Made by a program: the position numbers and the translations under genes. 64,000 bases of DNA from Membranipora membranacea. Its lineage: Eukaryota; Bryozoa; Gymnolaemata; Cheilostomatida; Membraniporidae. How positions within the stretch are numbered: position 1 is the stretch's first letter; every line of letters begins with the position of its first letter. The notes beneath the pieces are model-generated. The model worked only from the letters and a program-made list of their open reading frames with translations, had not been told where the DNA came from and made no database searches. This document shows positions 10,354-24,381 of the stretch, piece by piece. The stretch covers positions 13,087,001 through 13,151,000 of the forward strand of contig OU612067.1 of NCBI GenBank assembly GCA_914767715.1. The letters run 5' to 3'.

Positions 10354-13300
10354 AACCGTTTGGCTCTGCTGTTTTTTATTCTCCGTCAGCGTTCGTTTAA
10401 ATTAGGGTCACTTTTGCTAAAAAAAAACATGCCAAACGGCAGCATTGAAAAATTAAATCTCTGTTCGATTCTTATCAAACTCCGACCAGTTCAAGCTCTT
10501 TTTGGCCTTACTCAAAATCCAGAATATCGGAATCCTCGGATTAACTGGTGGGTAATAACGCTGAATTGAAATTTCGAAAAATATACCAAGGGAGGGTATC
10601 ACGCTTTTTTTTCGCTCAGATCAAAAAATAGATTTGCTTCCAACTCACCTCATAAGGAGGAGCAACTCCTGCTGATCTCAAATCTGCAAACCGTTTGGCT
10701 CTGCGGCTTTTCATTCTCCGTCAGCGTTCGTTTTAATTAGGGTCACTTTTGCTAAAAAAAACATGCCAAACGGCAGCATTGAAAAATTAAATCTCTGTTC
10801 GATACTTATCAAACTCCGACCAGTTCAAGCTCTTATTGGCCTTGCTCAAAATCCAGAATATCGGAATCCTCGGATTAACTGGTGGGTAATAACGCTGACT
10901 TGAAATTTCAAAAAATATACCAAGGGAGGGTATCACGCTTTTTTTTCGCTCAGATCAAAAAATAGATTTGCTTCCAACTCACCTCATAAGGAGGAGCAAC
11001 TCCTGCTGATCTCAAATCTGCAAACCGTTTGGCTCTGCTGCTTTTCATTCTCCGTCATCGTTCGTTTTAATTAGGGTCACTTTTGCTAAAAAAAAACATG
11101 CCAAACGGCAGCATTGAAAAATTAAATCTCTGTTCGATTCTTATCAAACTCCGACCAGTTCAAGCTCTTATTGGCCTTACTCAAAATCCAGAATATCAGA
11201 ATCCTCGGATTAACTGGTGGGTAATAACGCTGACTTGAAATTTCGAAAAATATACCAAGGGAGGGTATCACACTTTTTTTTCGCTCAGATCAAAAAATAG
11301 ATTTGCTTCCAACTCACCTCACAAGGAGGAGCAACTCCTGCTGATCTCAAATCTGCAAACCGTTTGGCTCTGCTGCTTTTCATTCTCCGTCAGCGTTCGT
11401 TTTAATTAGGGTCACTTTTGCTAAAAAAAAACATGCCAAACGGCAGCATTGAAAAATTAAATCTCTGTTTGATTCTTATCAAACTCCGACCAGTTCAAGC
11501 TCTTATTAGCCTTACTCAAAATCCAGAATATCGGAATCCTCGGATTAACTGGTGAGTAATAACGCTGACTTGAAATTTCGAAAAATATACCAAGGGAGGG
11601 TATCACGCTTTTTTTTCGCTCAGATCAAAAAATAGATTTGCTTCCAACTCACCTCATAAGGAGGAGCAACTCCTGCTGATCTCAAATGTGCAAACCGTTT
11701 TGCTCTGCTGTTTTTCATTCTCCGTCAGCGTTCGTTTAAATTAGGGTCACTTTTGCTAAAAAAAACATGCCAAACGGCAGCATTGAAAAATTAAATCTCT
11801 GTTCGATTCTTATCAAACTCCGACCAGTTCAAGCTCTTATTGGCCTTACTCAAAATCCAGAATATCGGAATCCTCGGATTAACTGGTGGGTAATAACGCT
11901 GACTTGAAATTTCGAAAAATATACCAAGGGAGGGTATCATGCTTTTTTTCGCTCAGATCAAAAAATAGATTTGCTTCCAACTCACGTCATAAGGAGGAGC
12001 AACTCCTGCTGATCTCAAATCTGCAAACCGTTTGGCTCTGCTGCTTTTCATTCTCCGTCAGCTTTCGTTTTAATTAGGGTCACTTTTGCTAAAAAAAAAC
12101 ATGCCAAACGGCAGCATTGAAAAATTAAATCTCTGTTCGATTCTTATCAAACTCCGACCAGTTCAAGCTCTTATTGGCCTTACTCAAAATCCAGAATATC
12201 GGAATCCCCGGATTAACTGGTGGGTAATAACGCTGACTTGAAATTTCGAAAAATATACCAAGGGAGGGTATCACGCTCTTTTTTCGCTCAGATCAAAAAA
12301 TAGATTTGCATGCCACTCACCTCATAAGGAGGAGCAACTCCTGCTGATCTCAAATCTGCAAACCGTTTGGCTCTGCTGCTTTTCATTCTCCGTCAGCGTT
12401 CGTTTTAATTAGGGTCACTTTTGCTAAAAAAAAACATGCCAAACGGCAGCATTGAAAAATTAAATCTCTGTTCGATTCTTATCAAACTCCGACCAGTTCA
12501 AGCTCTTATTGGCCTTACTCAAAATCCAGAATATCGGAATCCTCGGATTAACTGGTGGGTAATAACGCTGACTTGAAATTTCGAAAAATATACCAAGGGA
12601 GGGTATCACGCTTTTTTTTCGCTCAGATCAAAAAATAGATTTGCTTCCAACTCACCTCATAAGGAGGAGCAACTCCTGCTGATCTCAAATCTGCAAACCG
12701 TTTGGCTCTGCTGCTTTTCATTCTCCGTCAGCGTTCGTTTTAATTAGGGTCACTTTTGCTAAAAAAAAACATGCCAAACGGCAGCATTGAAAAATTAAAT
12801 CTCTGTTCGATTCTTATCAAACTCCGACCAGTTCAAGCTCTTATTGGCCTTACTCAAAATCCAGAATATCGGAATCCTCGGATTAACTGGCGGGTAGTAA
12901 CGCTGACTTGAAATTTCGATAAATATACCAAGGGAGGGTATCACGCTTTTTTTTCGCTCAGATCAAAAATAGATTTGCTTCCAACTCACCTCATAAGGAG
13001 GAGCAACTCCTGCTGATCTCAAATCTGCAAACCGTTTGGCTCTGCTGCTTTTCATTCTCCGTCAGCGTTCGTTTTAATTAGGGTCACTTTTGCTAAAAAA
13101 AAACATGCCAAACGGCAGCATTGAAAAATTAAATCTCTGTTCGATTCTTATCAAACTCCGACCAGTTCAAGCTCTTATTGGCCTTACTCAAAATCCAGAA
13201 TATCGGAATCCTCGGATAAACTGGTGGGTTATAACGCTGACTTGAAATTTCGAAAAATATACCAAGGGAGGGTATCACGCTTTTTTTTCGCTCAGATCAA

Positions 13301-14026
13301 AAAATAGATTTGCTTCCAACTCACCTCATAAGGAGGAGCAACTCCTGCTGATCTAAAATCTGCAAACCGTTTGGCTCTGCTGCTTTTCATTCTCCGTCAG
13401 CGTTCGTTTTAATTAGGGTCACTTTTGCTAAAAAAAACATGCCAAACGGCAGCATTGAAAAATTAAATCTCTTTTCGATTCTTATCAAACTCCGACCAGT
13501 TCAAGCTCTGATTGGCCTTACTCAAAATCCAGAATATCAGAATCCTCGGATTAACTGGTGGGTAATAACGCTGACTTGAAATTTCGAAAAATATACCAAT
13601 ATCACGCTTTTTTTTCGCTCAGATCAAAAAATAGATTTGCTTCCAACTCACCTCATAAGGAGGAGCAACTCCTGCTGATCTCAAATCTGCAAACCGTTTG
13701 GCTCTGCTGCTTTTCATTCTCCGTCAGCGTTCGTTTTAAGTAGGGTCACTTTTGCTCAAAAAAAACATGCCAAACGGCAGCATTGAAAAATTAAATCTCT
13801 GTTCGATTCTTATCAAACTCCGACCAGTTCAAGCTCTTATTGGCCTTACTCAAAATCCAGAATATCGGAATCCTCGGATTAACTGGTGGGTAATAACGCT
13901 GACTTGAAATTTCGAAAAATATACCAAGGGAGGGTATCACGCTTTTTTTTCGCTCAGATCAAAAAATAGATTTGCTTCCAACTCACCTCAGAAGGAGGAG
14001 CAACTCCTGCTGATCTCAAATGTGCA
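10354..14026 (+). repeat. Eleven-monomer HOR, unit 3 (3673 bp)
   Basis: This third unit has the same subtype order as 6681-10353 and very few differences (CTAAAAAAAAA replaces CTCAAAAAAAA near 11420). The periodicity continues about 190 bp into the next monomer and then breaks. Confidence 0.92.
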
Positions 14027-14361
14027 AACCGTTTGGCTCTGCTGTTTTTTATTCTCCGTCAGCGTTCGTTTAAATTAGGGTCACTTTTGCTAAAAAAAAA
14101 CATGCCAAACGGCAGCATTGAAAAATTAAATCTCTGTTCGATTCTTATCAAACTCCGACCAGTTCAAGCTCTTTTTGGCCTTACTCAAAATCCAGAATAT
14201 CGGAATCCTCGGATTAACTGGTGGGTAATAACGCTGACTTGAAATTTCGAAAAATATACCAAGGGAGGGTATCATGCTTTTTTTCGCTCAGATCAAAAAA
14301 TAGATTTGCTTCCAACTCACGTCATAAGGAGGAGCAACTCCTGCTGATCTCAAATCTGCAA
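14027..14361 (+). repeat. Chimeric monomer at the end of the eleven-monomer HOR
   Basis: The front half, through CTCTTTTTGGCC, equals the first monomer of the HOR unit. The back half carries CATGCTTTTTTTCG and CACGTCATAAGG, which belong to the fifth monomer. The crossover lies between about 14175 and 14270. It is what an unequal exchange or replication slip that skips four monomers would leave. Confidence 0.8.
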
Positions 14362-17300
14362 ACCGTTTGGCTCTGCTGCTTTTCATTCTCCGTCAGCTTT
14401 CGTTTTAATTAGGGTCACTTTTGCTAAAAAAAAACATGCCAAACGGCAGCATTGAAAAATTAAATCTCTGTTCGATTCTTATCAAACTCCGACCAGTTCA
14501 AGCTCTTATTGGCCTTACTCAAAATCCAGAATATCGGAATCCTCGGATTAACTGGTGGGTAATAACGCTGACTTGAAATTTCGAAAAATATACCAAGGGA
14601 GGGTATCACGCTTTTTTTTCGCTCAGATCAAAAATAGATTTGCTTCCAACTCACCTCATAAGGAGGAGCAACTCCTGCTGATCTCAAATCTGCAAACCGT
14701 TTGGCTCTGCTGCTTTTCATTCTCCGTCAGCGTTCGTTTTAATTAGGGTCACTTTTGCTAAAAAAAAACATGCCAAACGGCAGCATTGAAAAATTAAATC
14801 TCTGTTCGATTCTTATCAAACTCCGACCAGTTCAAGCTCTTATTGGCCTTACTCAAAATCCAGAATATCGGAATCCTCGGATAAACTGGTGGGTTATAAC
14901 GCTGACTTGAAATTTCGAAAAATATACCAAGGGAGGGTATCACGCTTTTTTTTCGCTCAGATCAAAAAATAGATTTGCTTCCAACTCACCTCATAAGGAG
15001 GAGCAACTCCTGCTGATCTAAAATCTGCAAACCGTTTGGCTCTGCTGCTTTTCATTCTCCGTCAGCGTTCGTTTTAATTAGGGTCACTTTTGCTAAAAAA
15101 AACATGCCAAACGGCAGCATTGAAAAATTAAATCTCTGTTCGATTCTTATCAAACTCCGACCAGTTCAAGCTCTGATTGGCCTTACTCAAAATCCAGAAT
15201 ATCAGAATCCTCGGATTAACTGGTGGGTAATAACGCTGACTTGAAATTTAGAAAAATATACCAATATCAAGCTTTTTTTTCGCTCAGATCAAAAAATAGA
15301 TTTGCTTCCAACTCACCTCATAAGGAGGAGCAACTCCTGCTGATCTCAAATCTGCAAACCGTTTGGCTCTGCTGCTTTTCATTCTCCGTCAGCGTTCGTT
15401 TTAAGTAGGGTCACTTTTGCTCAAAAAAAACATGCCAAACGGCAGCATTGAAAAATTAAATCTCTGTTCGATTCTTATCAAACTCCGACCAGTTCAAGCT
15501 CTTATTGGCCTTACTCAAAATCCAGAATATCGGAATCCTCGGATTAACTGGTGGGTAATAACGCTGACTTGAAATTTCGAAAAATATACCAAGGGAGGGT
15601 ATCACGCTTTTTTTTCGCTCAGATCAAAAAATAGATTTGCTTCCAACTCACCTCATAAGGAGGAGCAACTCCTGCTGATCTCAAATGTGCAAACCGTTTG
15701 GCTCTGCTGTTTTTTATTCTCCGTCAGCGTTCGTTTAAATTAGGGTCACTTTTGCTAAAAAAAAACATGCCAAACGGCAGCATTGAAAAATCAAATCTCT
15801 GTTCGATTCTTATCAAACTCCGACCAGTTCAAGCTCTTATTGGCCTTACTCAAAATCCAGAATATCGGAATCCTCGGATTAACTGGTGGGTAATAACGCT
15901 GACTTGAAATTTCGAAAAATATACCAAGGTAGGGTATCATGCTTTTTTTCGCTCAGATCAAAAAATAGATTTGCTTCCAACTCACCTCATAAGGAGGAGC
16001 AACTCCTGCTGATCTCAAATCTGCAAACCGTTTGGCTCTGCTGCTTTTCATTCTCCGTCAGCTTTCGTTTTAATCAGGGTCACTTTTGCTAAAAAAAAAC
16101 ATGCCAAACGGCAGCATTGAAAAATTAAATCTCTGTTCGATTCTTATCAAACTCCGACCAGTTCAAGCTCTTATTGGCCTTACTCAAAATCCAGAATATC
16201 GGAATCCTCGGATTAACTGGTGGGTAATAACGCTGACTTGAAATTTCGAAAAATATACCAAGGGAGGGTATCATGCTTTTTTTCGCTCAGATCAAAAAAT
16301 AGATTTGCTTCCAACTCACGTCATAAGGAGGAGCAACTCCTGCTGATCTCAAATCTGCAAACCGTTTGGCTCTGCTGCTTTTCATTCTCCGTCAGCGTTC
16401 GTTTTAATTAGGGTCACTTTTGCTAAAAAAAAACATGCCAAACGGCAGCATTGAAAAATTAAATCTCTGTTCGATTCTTATCAAACTCCGACCAGTTCAA
16501 GCTCTTATTGGCCTTACTCAAAATCCAGAATATCGGAATCCTCGGATTAACTGGTGGGTAATAACGCTGACTTGAAATTTCGATAAATATACCAAGGGAG
16601 GGTATCACGCTTTTTTTTCGCTCAGATCAAAAAATAGATTTGCTTCCAACTCACCTCATAAGGAGGAGCAACTCCTGCTGATCTCAAATCTGCAAACCGT
16701 TTGGCTCTGCTGCTTTTCATTCTCCGTCAGCGTTCGTTTTAATTAGGGTCACTTTTGCTAAAAAAAACATGCCAAACGGCAGCATTGAAAAATTAAATCT
16801 CTGTTCGATACTTATCAAACTCCGACCAGTTCAAGCTCTTATTGGCCTTACTCAAAATCCTGAATATCAGAATCCTCGGATTAACTGGTGGGTAATAACG
16901 CTGACTTGAAATTTCGAAAAATATACCAAGGGAGGGTATCACACTTTTTTTTCGCTCAGATCAAAAAATAGATTTGCTTCCAACTCACCTCATAAGGAGG
17001 AGCAACTCCTGCTGATCTCAAATCTGCAAACCGTTTGGCTCTGCTGCTTTTCATTCTCCGTCATCGTTCATTTTAATTAGGGTCACTTTTGCTAAAAAAA
17101 AACATGCCAAACGGCAGCATTGAAAAATTAAATCTCTGTTCGATTCTTATCAAACTCCGACCAGTTCAAGCTCTTATTGGCCTTACTCAAAATCCAGAAT
17201 ATCGGAATCCTCGGATTAACTGGTGGGTAATAACGCTGACTTGAAATTTCGAAAAATATACCAAGGGAGGGTATCATGCTTTTTTTCGCTCAGATCAAAA

Positions 17301-20300
17301 GATAGATTTGCTTCCAACTCACGTCATAAGGAGGAGCAACTCCTGCTGATCTCAAATCTGCAAACCGTTTGGCTCTGCTGCTTTTCATTCTCCGTCAGCT
17401 TTCGTTTTAATCAGGGTCACTTTTGCTAAAAAAAAACATGCCAAACGGCAGCATTGAAAAATTAAATCTCTGTTCGATTCTTATCAAACTCCGACCAGTT
17501 CAAGCTCTTATTGGCCTTACTCAAAATCCAGAATATCGGAATCCTCGGATTAACTGGTGGGTAATAACGCTGACTTGAAATTTCGAAAGATATACCAAGG
17601 TAGGGTATCATGCTTTTTTTCGCTCAGATCAAAAAATAGATTTGCTTCCAACTCACGTCATAAGGAGGAGCAACTCCTGCTGATCTCAAATCTGCAAACC
17701 GTTTGGCTCTGCTGCTTTTCATTCTCCGTCAGCTTTCGTTTTAATTAGGGTCACTTTTGCTAAAAAAAAACATGCCAAACGGCAGCATTGAAAAATTAAA
17801 TCTCTGTTCGATTCTTATCAAACTCCGACCAGTTCAAGCTCTTATTGGCCTTACTCAAAATCCAGAATATCGGAATCCTCGGATAAACTGGTGGGTTATA
17901 ACGCTGACTTGAAATTTCGAAAAATATACCATGGGAGGGTATCACGCTTTTTTTTCGCTCAGATCAAAAAATAGATTTGCTTCCAACTCACCTCATAAGG
18001 AGGAGCAACTCCTGCTGATCTCAAATCTGCAAACCGTTTGGCTCTGCTGCTTTTCATTCTCCGTCATCGTTCGTTTTAATTAGGGTCACTTTTGCTAAAA
18101 AAAAACATGCCAAACGGCAGCATTGAAAAATTAAATCTCTGTTCGATTCTTATCAAACTCCGACCAGTTCAAGCTCTGATTGGCCTTACTCAAAATCCAG
18201 AATATCAGAATCCTCGGATTAACTGGTGGGTAATAACGCTGACTTGAAATTTCGAAAAATATACCAATATCAAGCTTTTTTTTCGCTCAGATCAAAAAAT
18301 AGATTTGCTTCCAACTCACCTCATAAGGAGGAGCAACTCCTGCTGATCTCAAATCTGCAAACCGTTTGGCTCTGCTGCTTTTCATTCTCCGTCAGCGTTC
18401 GTTTTAAGTAGGGTCACTTTTGCTCAAAAAAAACATGCCAAACGGCAGCATTGAAAAATTAAATCTCTGTTCGATTCTTATCAAACTCCGACCAGTTCAA
18501 GCTCTTATTGGCCTTACTCAAAATCCAGAATATCGGAATCCTCGGATTAACTGGTGGGTAATAACGCTGACTTGAAATTTCGAAAAATATACCAAGGGAG
18601 GGTATCACGCTTTTTTTTCGCTCAGATCAAAAAATAGATTTGCTTCCAACTCACCTCATAAGGAGGAGCAACTCCTGCTGATCTCAAATCTGCAAACCGT
18701 TTGGCTCTGCTGCTTTTCATTCTCCGTCAGCGTTCGTTTTAATTAGGGTCACTTTTGCTAAAAAAAACATGCCAAACGGCAGCATTGAAAAATTAAATCT
18801 CTGTTCGATTCTTATCAAACTCCGACCAGTTCAAGCTCTTATTGGCCTTACTCAAAATCCAGAATATCAGAATCCTCGGATTAACTGGTGGGTAATAACG
18901 CTGACTTGAAATTTCGAAAAATATACCAAGGGAGGGTATGACGCTTTTTTTTCGCTCAGATCAAAAAATAGATTTGCTTCCAACTCACCTCATAAGGAGG
19001 AGCAACTCCTGCTGATCTCAAATCTGCAAACCGTTTGGCTCTGCTGCTTTTCATTCTCCGTCAGCGTTCGTTTTAATTAGGGTCACTTTCGCTCAAAAAA
19101 AACATGCCAAACGGCAGCATTGAAAAATTAAATCTCTGTTTGATTCTTATCAAACTCCGACCAGTTCAAGCTCTCATTGGCCTTACTCAAAATCCAGAAT
19201 ATCGGAATCCTCGGATTAACTGGTGAGTAATAACGCTGACTTGAAATTTCGAAAAATATACCAAGGGAGGGTATCACGCTTTTTTTTCGCTCAGATCAAA
19301 AAATAGATTTGCTTCCAACTCACCTCATAAGGAGGAGCAACTCCTGCTGATCTCAAATGTGCAAACCGTTTTGCTCTGCTGTTTTTCATTCTCCGTCAGC
19401 GTTCGTTTAAATTAGGGTCACTTTTGCTAAAAAAAACATGCCAAACGGCAGCATTGAAAAATTAAATCTCTGTTCGATTCTTATCAAACTTCGACCAGTT
19501 CAAGCTCTTATTGGCCTTACTCAAAATCCAGAATATCGGAATCCTCGGATTAACTGGTGGGTAATAACGCTGACTTGAAATTTCGAAAAATATACCAAGG
19601 GAGGGTATCATGCTTTTTTTTCGCTCAGATCAAAAAATAGATTTGCTTCCAACTCACGTCATAAGGAGGAGCAACTCCTGCTGATCTCAAATCTGCAAAC
19701 CGTTTGGCTCTGCTGCTTTTCATTCTCCGTCAGCTTTCGTTTTAATCAGGGTCACTTTTGCTAAAAAAAAACATGCCAAACGGCAGCATTGAAAAATTAA
19801 ATCTCTGTTCGATTCTTATCAAACTCCGACCAGTTCAAGCTCTTATTGGCCTTACTCAAAATCCAGAATATCGGAATCCTCGGATTAACTGGTGGGTAAT
19901 AACGCTGACTTGAAATTTCGAAAAATATACCAAGGGAGGGTATCATGCTTTTTTTCGCTCAGATCAAAAAATAGATTTGCTTCCAACTCACGTCATAAGG
20001 AGGAGCAACTCCTGCTGATCTCAAATCTGCAAACCGTTTGGCTCTGCTGCTTTTCATTCTCCGTCAGCGTTCGTTTTAATTAGGGTCACTTTTGCTAAAA
20101 AAAAACATGCCAAACGGCAGCATTGAAAAATTAAATCTCTGTTCGATTCTTATCAAACTCCGACCAGTTCAAGCTCTTATTGGCCTTACTCAAAATCCAG
20201 AATATCGGAATCCTCGGATTAACTGGTGGGTAATAACGCTGACTTGAAATTTCGATAAATATACCAAGGGAGGGTATCACGCTTTTTTTTCGCTCAGATC

Positions 20301-20366
20301 AAAAAATAGATTTGCTTCCAACTCACCTCATAAGGAGGAGCAAGTCCTGCTGATCTCAAATCTGCA
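14362..20366 (+). repeat. Reshuffled domain A block, ~18 monomers
   Basis: The block contains the same subtypes as the eleven-monomer HOR but in changed order and with new combinations. GTTTTAATCAGGG with CAGCTTTCG appears at about 16060, 17400 and 19738. CAAGGTAGGG appears near 15927 and 17598. The 7 bp deletion monomer appears at 15223 and 18226, 3003 bp or nine monomers apart. No single period explains the whole block. I see no gene in it. Confidence 0.8.
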
Positions 20367-22373
20367 AACCGTTTGGCTCTGCTGCTTTTCATTCTCCGTC
20401 AGCGTTCGTTTTAATTAGGGTCACTTTTTCTAAAAAAAAACATGCCAAACGGCAGCATTGAAAAATTAAATCTCTGTTCGATTCTTATCAAACTCCGACC
20501 AGTTCAAGCTCTTATTGGCCTTACTCAAAATCCAGAATATCGGAATCCTCGGATTAACTGGTGGGTAATAACGCTGACTTGAAATTTCGAAAAATATACC
20601 AAGGGAGGGTATCATGCTTTTTTTCGCTCAGATCAAAAAATAGATTTGCTTCCAACTCACGTCATAAGGAGGAGCAACTCCTGCTGATCTCAAATCTGCA
20701 AACCGTTTGGCTCTGCTGCTTTTCATTCTCCGTCAGCGTTCGTTTTAATTAGGGTCACTTTTGCTAAAAAAAAACATGCCAAACGGCAGCATTGAAAAAT
20801 TAAATCTCTGTTCGATTCTTATCAAACTCCGACCAGTTCAAGCTCTTATTGGCCTTACTCAAAATCCAGAATATCGGAATCCTCGGATTAACTGGTGGGT
20901 AATAACGCTGACTTGAAATTTCGATAAATATACCAAGGGAGGGTATCACGCTTTTTTTTCGCTCAGATCAAAAAATAGATTTGCTTCCAACTCACCTCAT
21001 AAGGAGGAGCAACTCCTGCTGATCTCAAATCTGCAAACCGTTTGGCTCTGCTGCTTTTCATTCTCCGTCAGCGTTCGTTTTAATTAGGGTCACTTTTTCT
21101 AAAAAAAAACATGCCAAACGGCAGCATTGAAAAATTAAATCTCTTTTCGATTCTTATCAAACTCCGACCAGTTCAAGCTCTTATTGGCCTTACTCAAAAT
21201 CCAGAATATCGGAATCCTCGGATTAACTGGTGGGTAATAACGCTGAATTGAAATTTCGAAAAATATACCAAGGGAGGGTATCACGCTTTTTTTTCGCTCA
21301 GATCAAAAAATAGATTTGCTTCCAACTCACCTCATAAGGAGCAGCAACTCCTGCTGATCTCAAATCTGCAAACCGTTTGGCTCTGCTGCTTTTCATTCTC
21401 CGTCAGCGTTCGTTTTAATTAGGGTCACTTTTGCTAAAAAAAACATGCCAAACGGCAGCATTGAAAAATTAAATCTCTGTTCGATTCTTATCAAACTCCG
21501 ACCAGTTCAAGCTCTTATTGGCCTTACTCAAAATCCAGAATATCAGAATCCTCGGATTAACTGGTGGGTAATAACGCTGACTTGAAATTTCGAAAAATAT
21601 ACCAAGGGAGGGTATCACGCTTTTTTTTCGCTCAGATCAAAAAATAGATTTGCTTCCAACTCACCTCATAAGGAGGAGCAACTCCTGCTGATCTCAAATC
21701 TGCAAACCGTTTGGCTCTGCTGCTTTTCATTCTCCGTCAGCGTTCGTTTTAATTAGGGTCACTTTTGCTCAAAAAAAACATGCCAAACGGCAGCATTGAA
21801 AAATTAAATCTCTGTTTGATTCTTATCAAACTCCGACCAGTTCAAGCTCTTATTGGCCTTACTCAAAATCCAGAATATCGGAATCCTCGGATTAACTGGT
21901 GAGTAATAACGCTGACTTGAAATTTCGAAAAATATACCAAGGGAGGGTATCATGCTTTTTTTCGCTCAGATCAAAAAATAGATTTGCTTCCAACTCACGT
22001 CATAAGGAGGAGCAACTCCTGCTGATCTCAAATCTGCAAACCGTTTGGCTCTGCTGCTTTTCATTCTCCGTCAGCTTTCGTTTTAATTAGGGTCACTTTT
22101 GCTAAAAAAAAACATGCCAAACGGCAGCATTGAAAAATTAAATCTCTGTTCGATTCTTATCAAACTCCGACCAGTTCAAGCTCTTATTGGCCTTACTCAA
22201 AATCCAGAATATCGGAATCCTCGGATTATCTGGTGGGTAATAACGCTGACTTGAAATTTCGAAAAATATACCAAGGGAGGGTATCACGCTTTTTTTTCGA
22301 TCAGATCAAAAAATAGATTTGCTTCCAACTCACCTCATAAGGAGGAGCAACTCCTGCTGATCTCAAATCTGCA
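20367..22373 (+). repeat. Six-monomer HOR, copy 1 (2007 bp)
   Basis: Ordered markers: CATGCTTTTTTTCG with ACGTCAT, then GATAAATATACC, then CTTTTTCTA with CTGAATTG, then ATATCAGAAT. All recur about 2007 bp later. The last two monomers of the unit do not match the second copy. Confidence 0.75.
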
Positions 22374-24381
22374 AACCGTTTGGCTCTGCTGCTTTTCATT
22401 CTCCGTCAGCTTTCGTTTTAATCAGGGTCACTTTTGCTAAAAAAAAACATGCCAAACGGCAGCATTGAAAAATTAAATCTCTGTTCGATTCTTATCAAAC
22501 TCCGACCAGTTCAAGCTCTTATTGGCCTTACTCAAAATCCAGAATATCGGAATCCTCGGATTAACTGGTGGGTAATAACGCTGACTTGAAATTTCGAAAA
22601 ATATACCAAGGGAGGGTATCATGCTTTTTTTCGCTCAGATCAAAAAATAGATTTGCTTCCAACTCACGTCATAAGGAGGAGCAACTCCTGCTGATCTCAA
22701 ATCTGCAAACCGTTTGGCTCTGCTGCTTTTCATTCTCCGTCAGCGTTCGTTTTAATTAGGGTCACTTTTGCTAAAAAAAAACATGCCAAACGGCAGCATT
22801 GAAAAATTAAATCTCTGTTCGATTTTTATCAAACTCCGACCAGTTCAAGCTCTTATTGGCCTTACTCAAAATCCAGAATATCGGAATCCTCGGATTAACT
22901 GGTGGGTAATAACGCTGACTTGAAATTTCGATAAATATACCAAGGGAGGGTATCACGCTTTTTTTTCGCTCAGTTCAAAAAATAGATTTGCTTCCAACTC
23001 ACCTCATAAGGAGGAGCAACTCCTGCTGATCTCAAATCTGCAAACCGTTTGGCTCTGCTGCTTTTCATTCTCCGTCAGCGTTCGTTTTAATTAGGGTCAC
23101 TTTTTCTAAAAAAAAAACATGCCAAACGGCAGCATTGAAAAATTAAATCTCTTTTCGATTCTTATCAAACTCCGACCAGTTCAAGCTCTTATTGGCCTTA
23201 CTCAAAATCCAGAATATCGGAATCCTCGGATTAACTGGTGGGTAATAACGCTGAATTGAAATTTCGAAAAATAAACCAAGGGAGGGTATCACGCTTTTTT
23301 TTCGCTCAGATCAAAAAATAGATTTGCTTCCAACTCACCTCAAAAGGAGGAGCAACTCCTGCTGATCTCAAATCTGCAAACCGTTTGGCTCTGCTGCTTT
23401 TCATTCTCCGTCAGCGTTCGTTTTAATTAGGGTCACTTTTGCTAAAAAAAACATGCCAAACGGCAGCATTGAAAAATTAAATCTCTGTTCGATTCTTATC
23501 AAACTCCGACCAGTTCAAGCTCTTATTGGCCTTACTCAAAATCCAGAATATCAGAATCCTCGGATTAACTGGTGGGTAATAACGCTGACTTGAAATTTCG
23601 AAAAATATACCAAGGGAGGGTATCACGCTTTTTTTTCGCTCAGATCAAAAAATAGATTTGCTTCCAACTCACCTCATAAGGAGGAGCAACTCCTGCTGAT
23701 CTCAAATCTGCAAACCGTTTGGCTCTGCTGCTTTTCATTCTCCGTCAGCGTTCGTTTTAATTAGGGTCACTTTTGCTAAAAAAAACATGCCAAACGGCAG
23801 CATTGAAAAATTAAATCTCTGTTCGATTCTTATCAAACTCCGACCAGTTCAAGCTCTTATTGGCCTTACTCAAAATCCAGAATATCAGAATCCTCGGATT
23901 AACTGGTGGGTAATAACGCTGACTTGAAATTTCGAAAAATATACCAAGGGAGGGTATCACGCTTTTTTTTCGCTCAGATCAAAAAATAGATTTGCTTCCA
24001 ACTCACCTCATAAGGAGGAGCAACTCCTGCTGATCTCAAATCTGCAAACCGTTTGGCTCTGCTGCTTTTCATTCTCCGTCAGCGTTCGTTTTAATTAGGG
24101 TCACTTTTGCTCAAAAAAAACATGCCAAACGGCAGCATTGAAAAATTAAATCTCTGTTTGATTCTTATCAAACTCCGACCAGTTCAAGCTCTTATTGGCC
24201 TTACTCAAAATCCAGAATATCGGAATCCTCGGATTAACTGGTGAGTAATAACGCTGACTTGAAATTTCGAAAAATATACCAAGGGAGGGTATCACGCTTT
24301 TTTTTCGCTCAGATCAAAAAATAGATTTGCTTCCAACTCACCTCATAAGGAGGAGCAACTCCTGCTGATCTCAAATGTGCA
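22374..24381 (+). repeat. Six-monomer HOR, copy 2 (2008 bp), with internal monomer duplication
   Basis: The first four positions match 20367-22373. The ATATCAGAAT subtype then occurs twice in a row (about 23384 and 23716), followed by the CTCAAAA/TTTGATTC/GTGAGTAAT subtype. The pair looks like a one-monomer tandem duplication. Confidence 0.7.
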
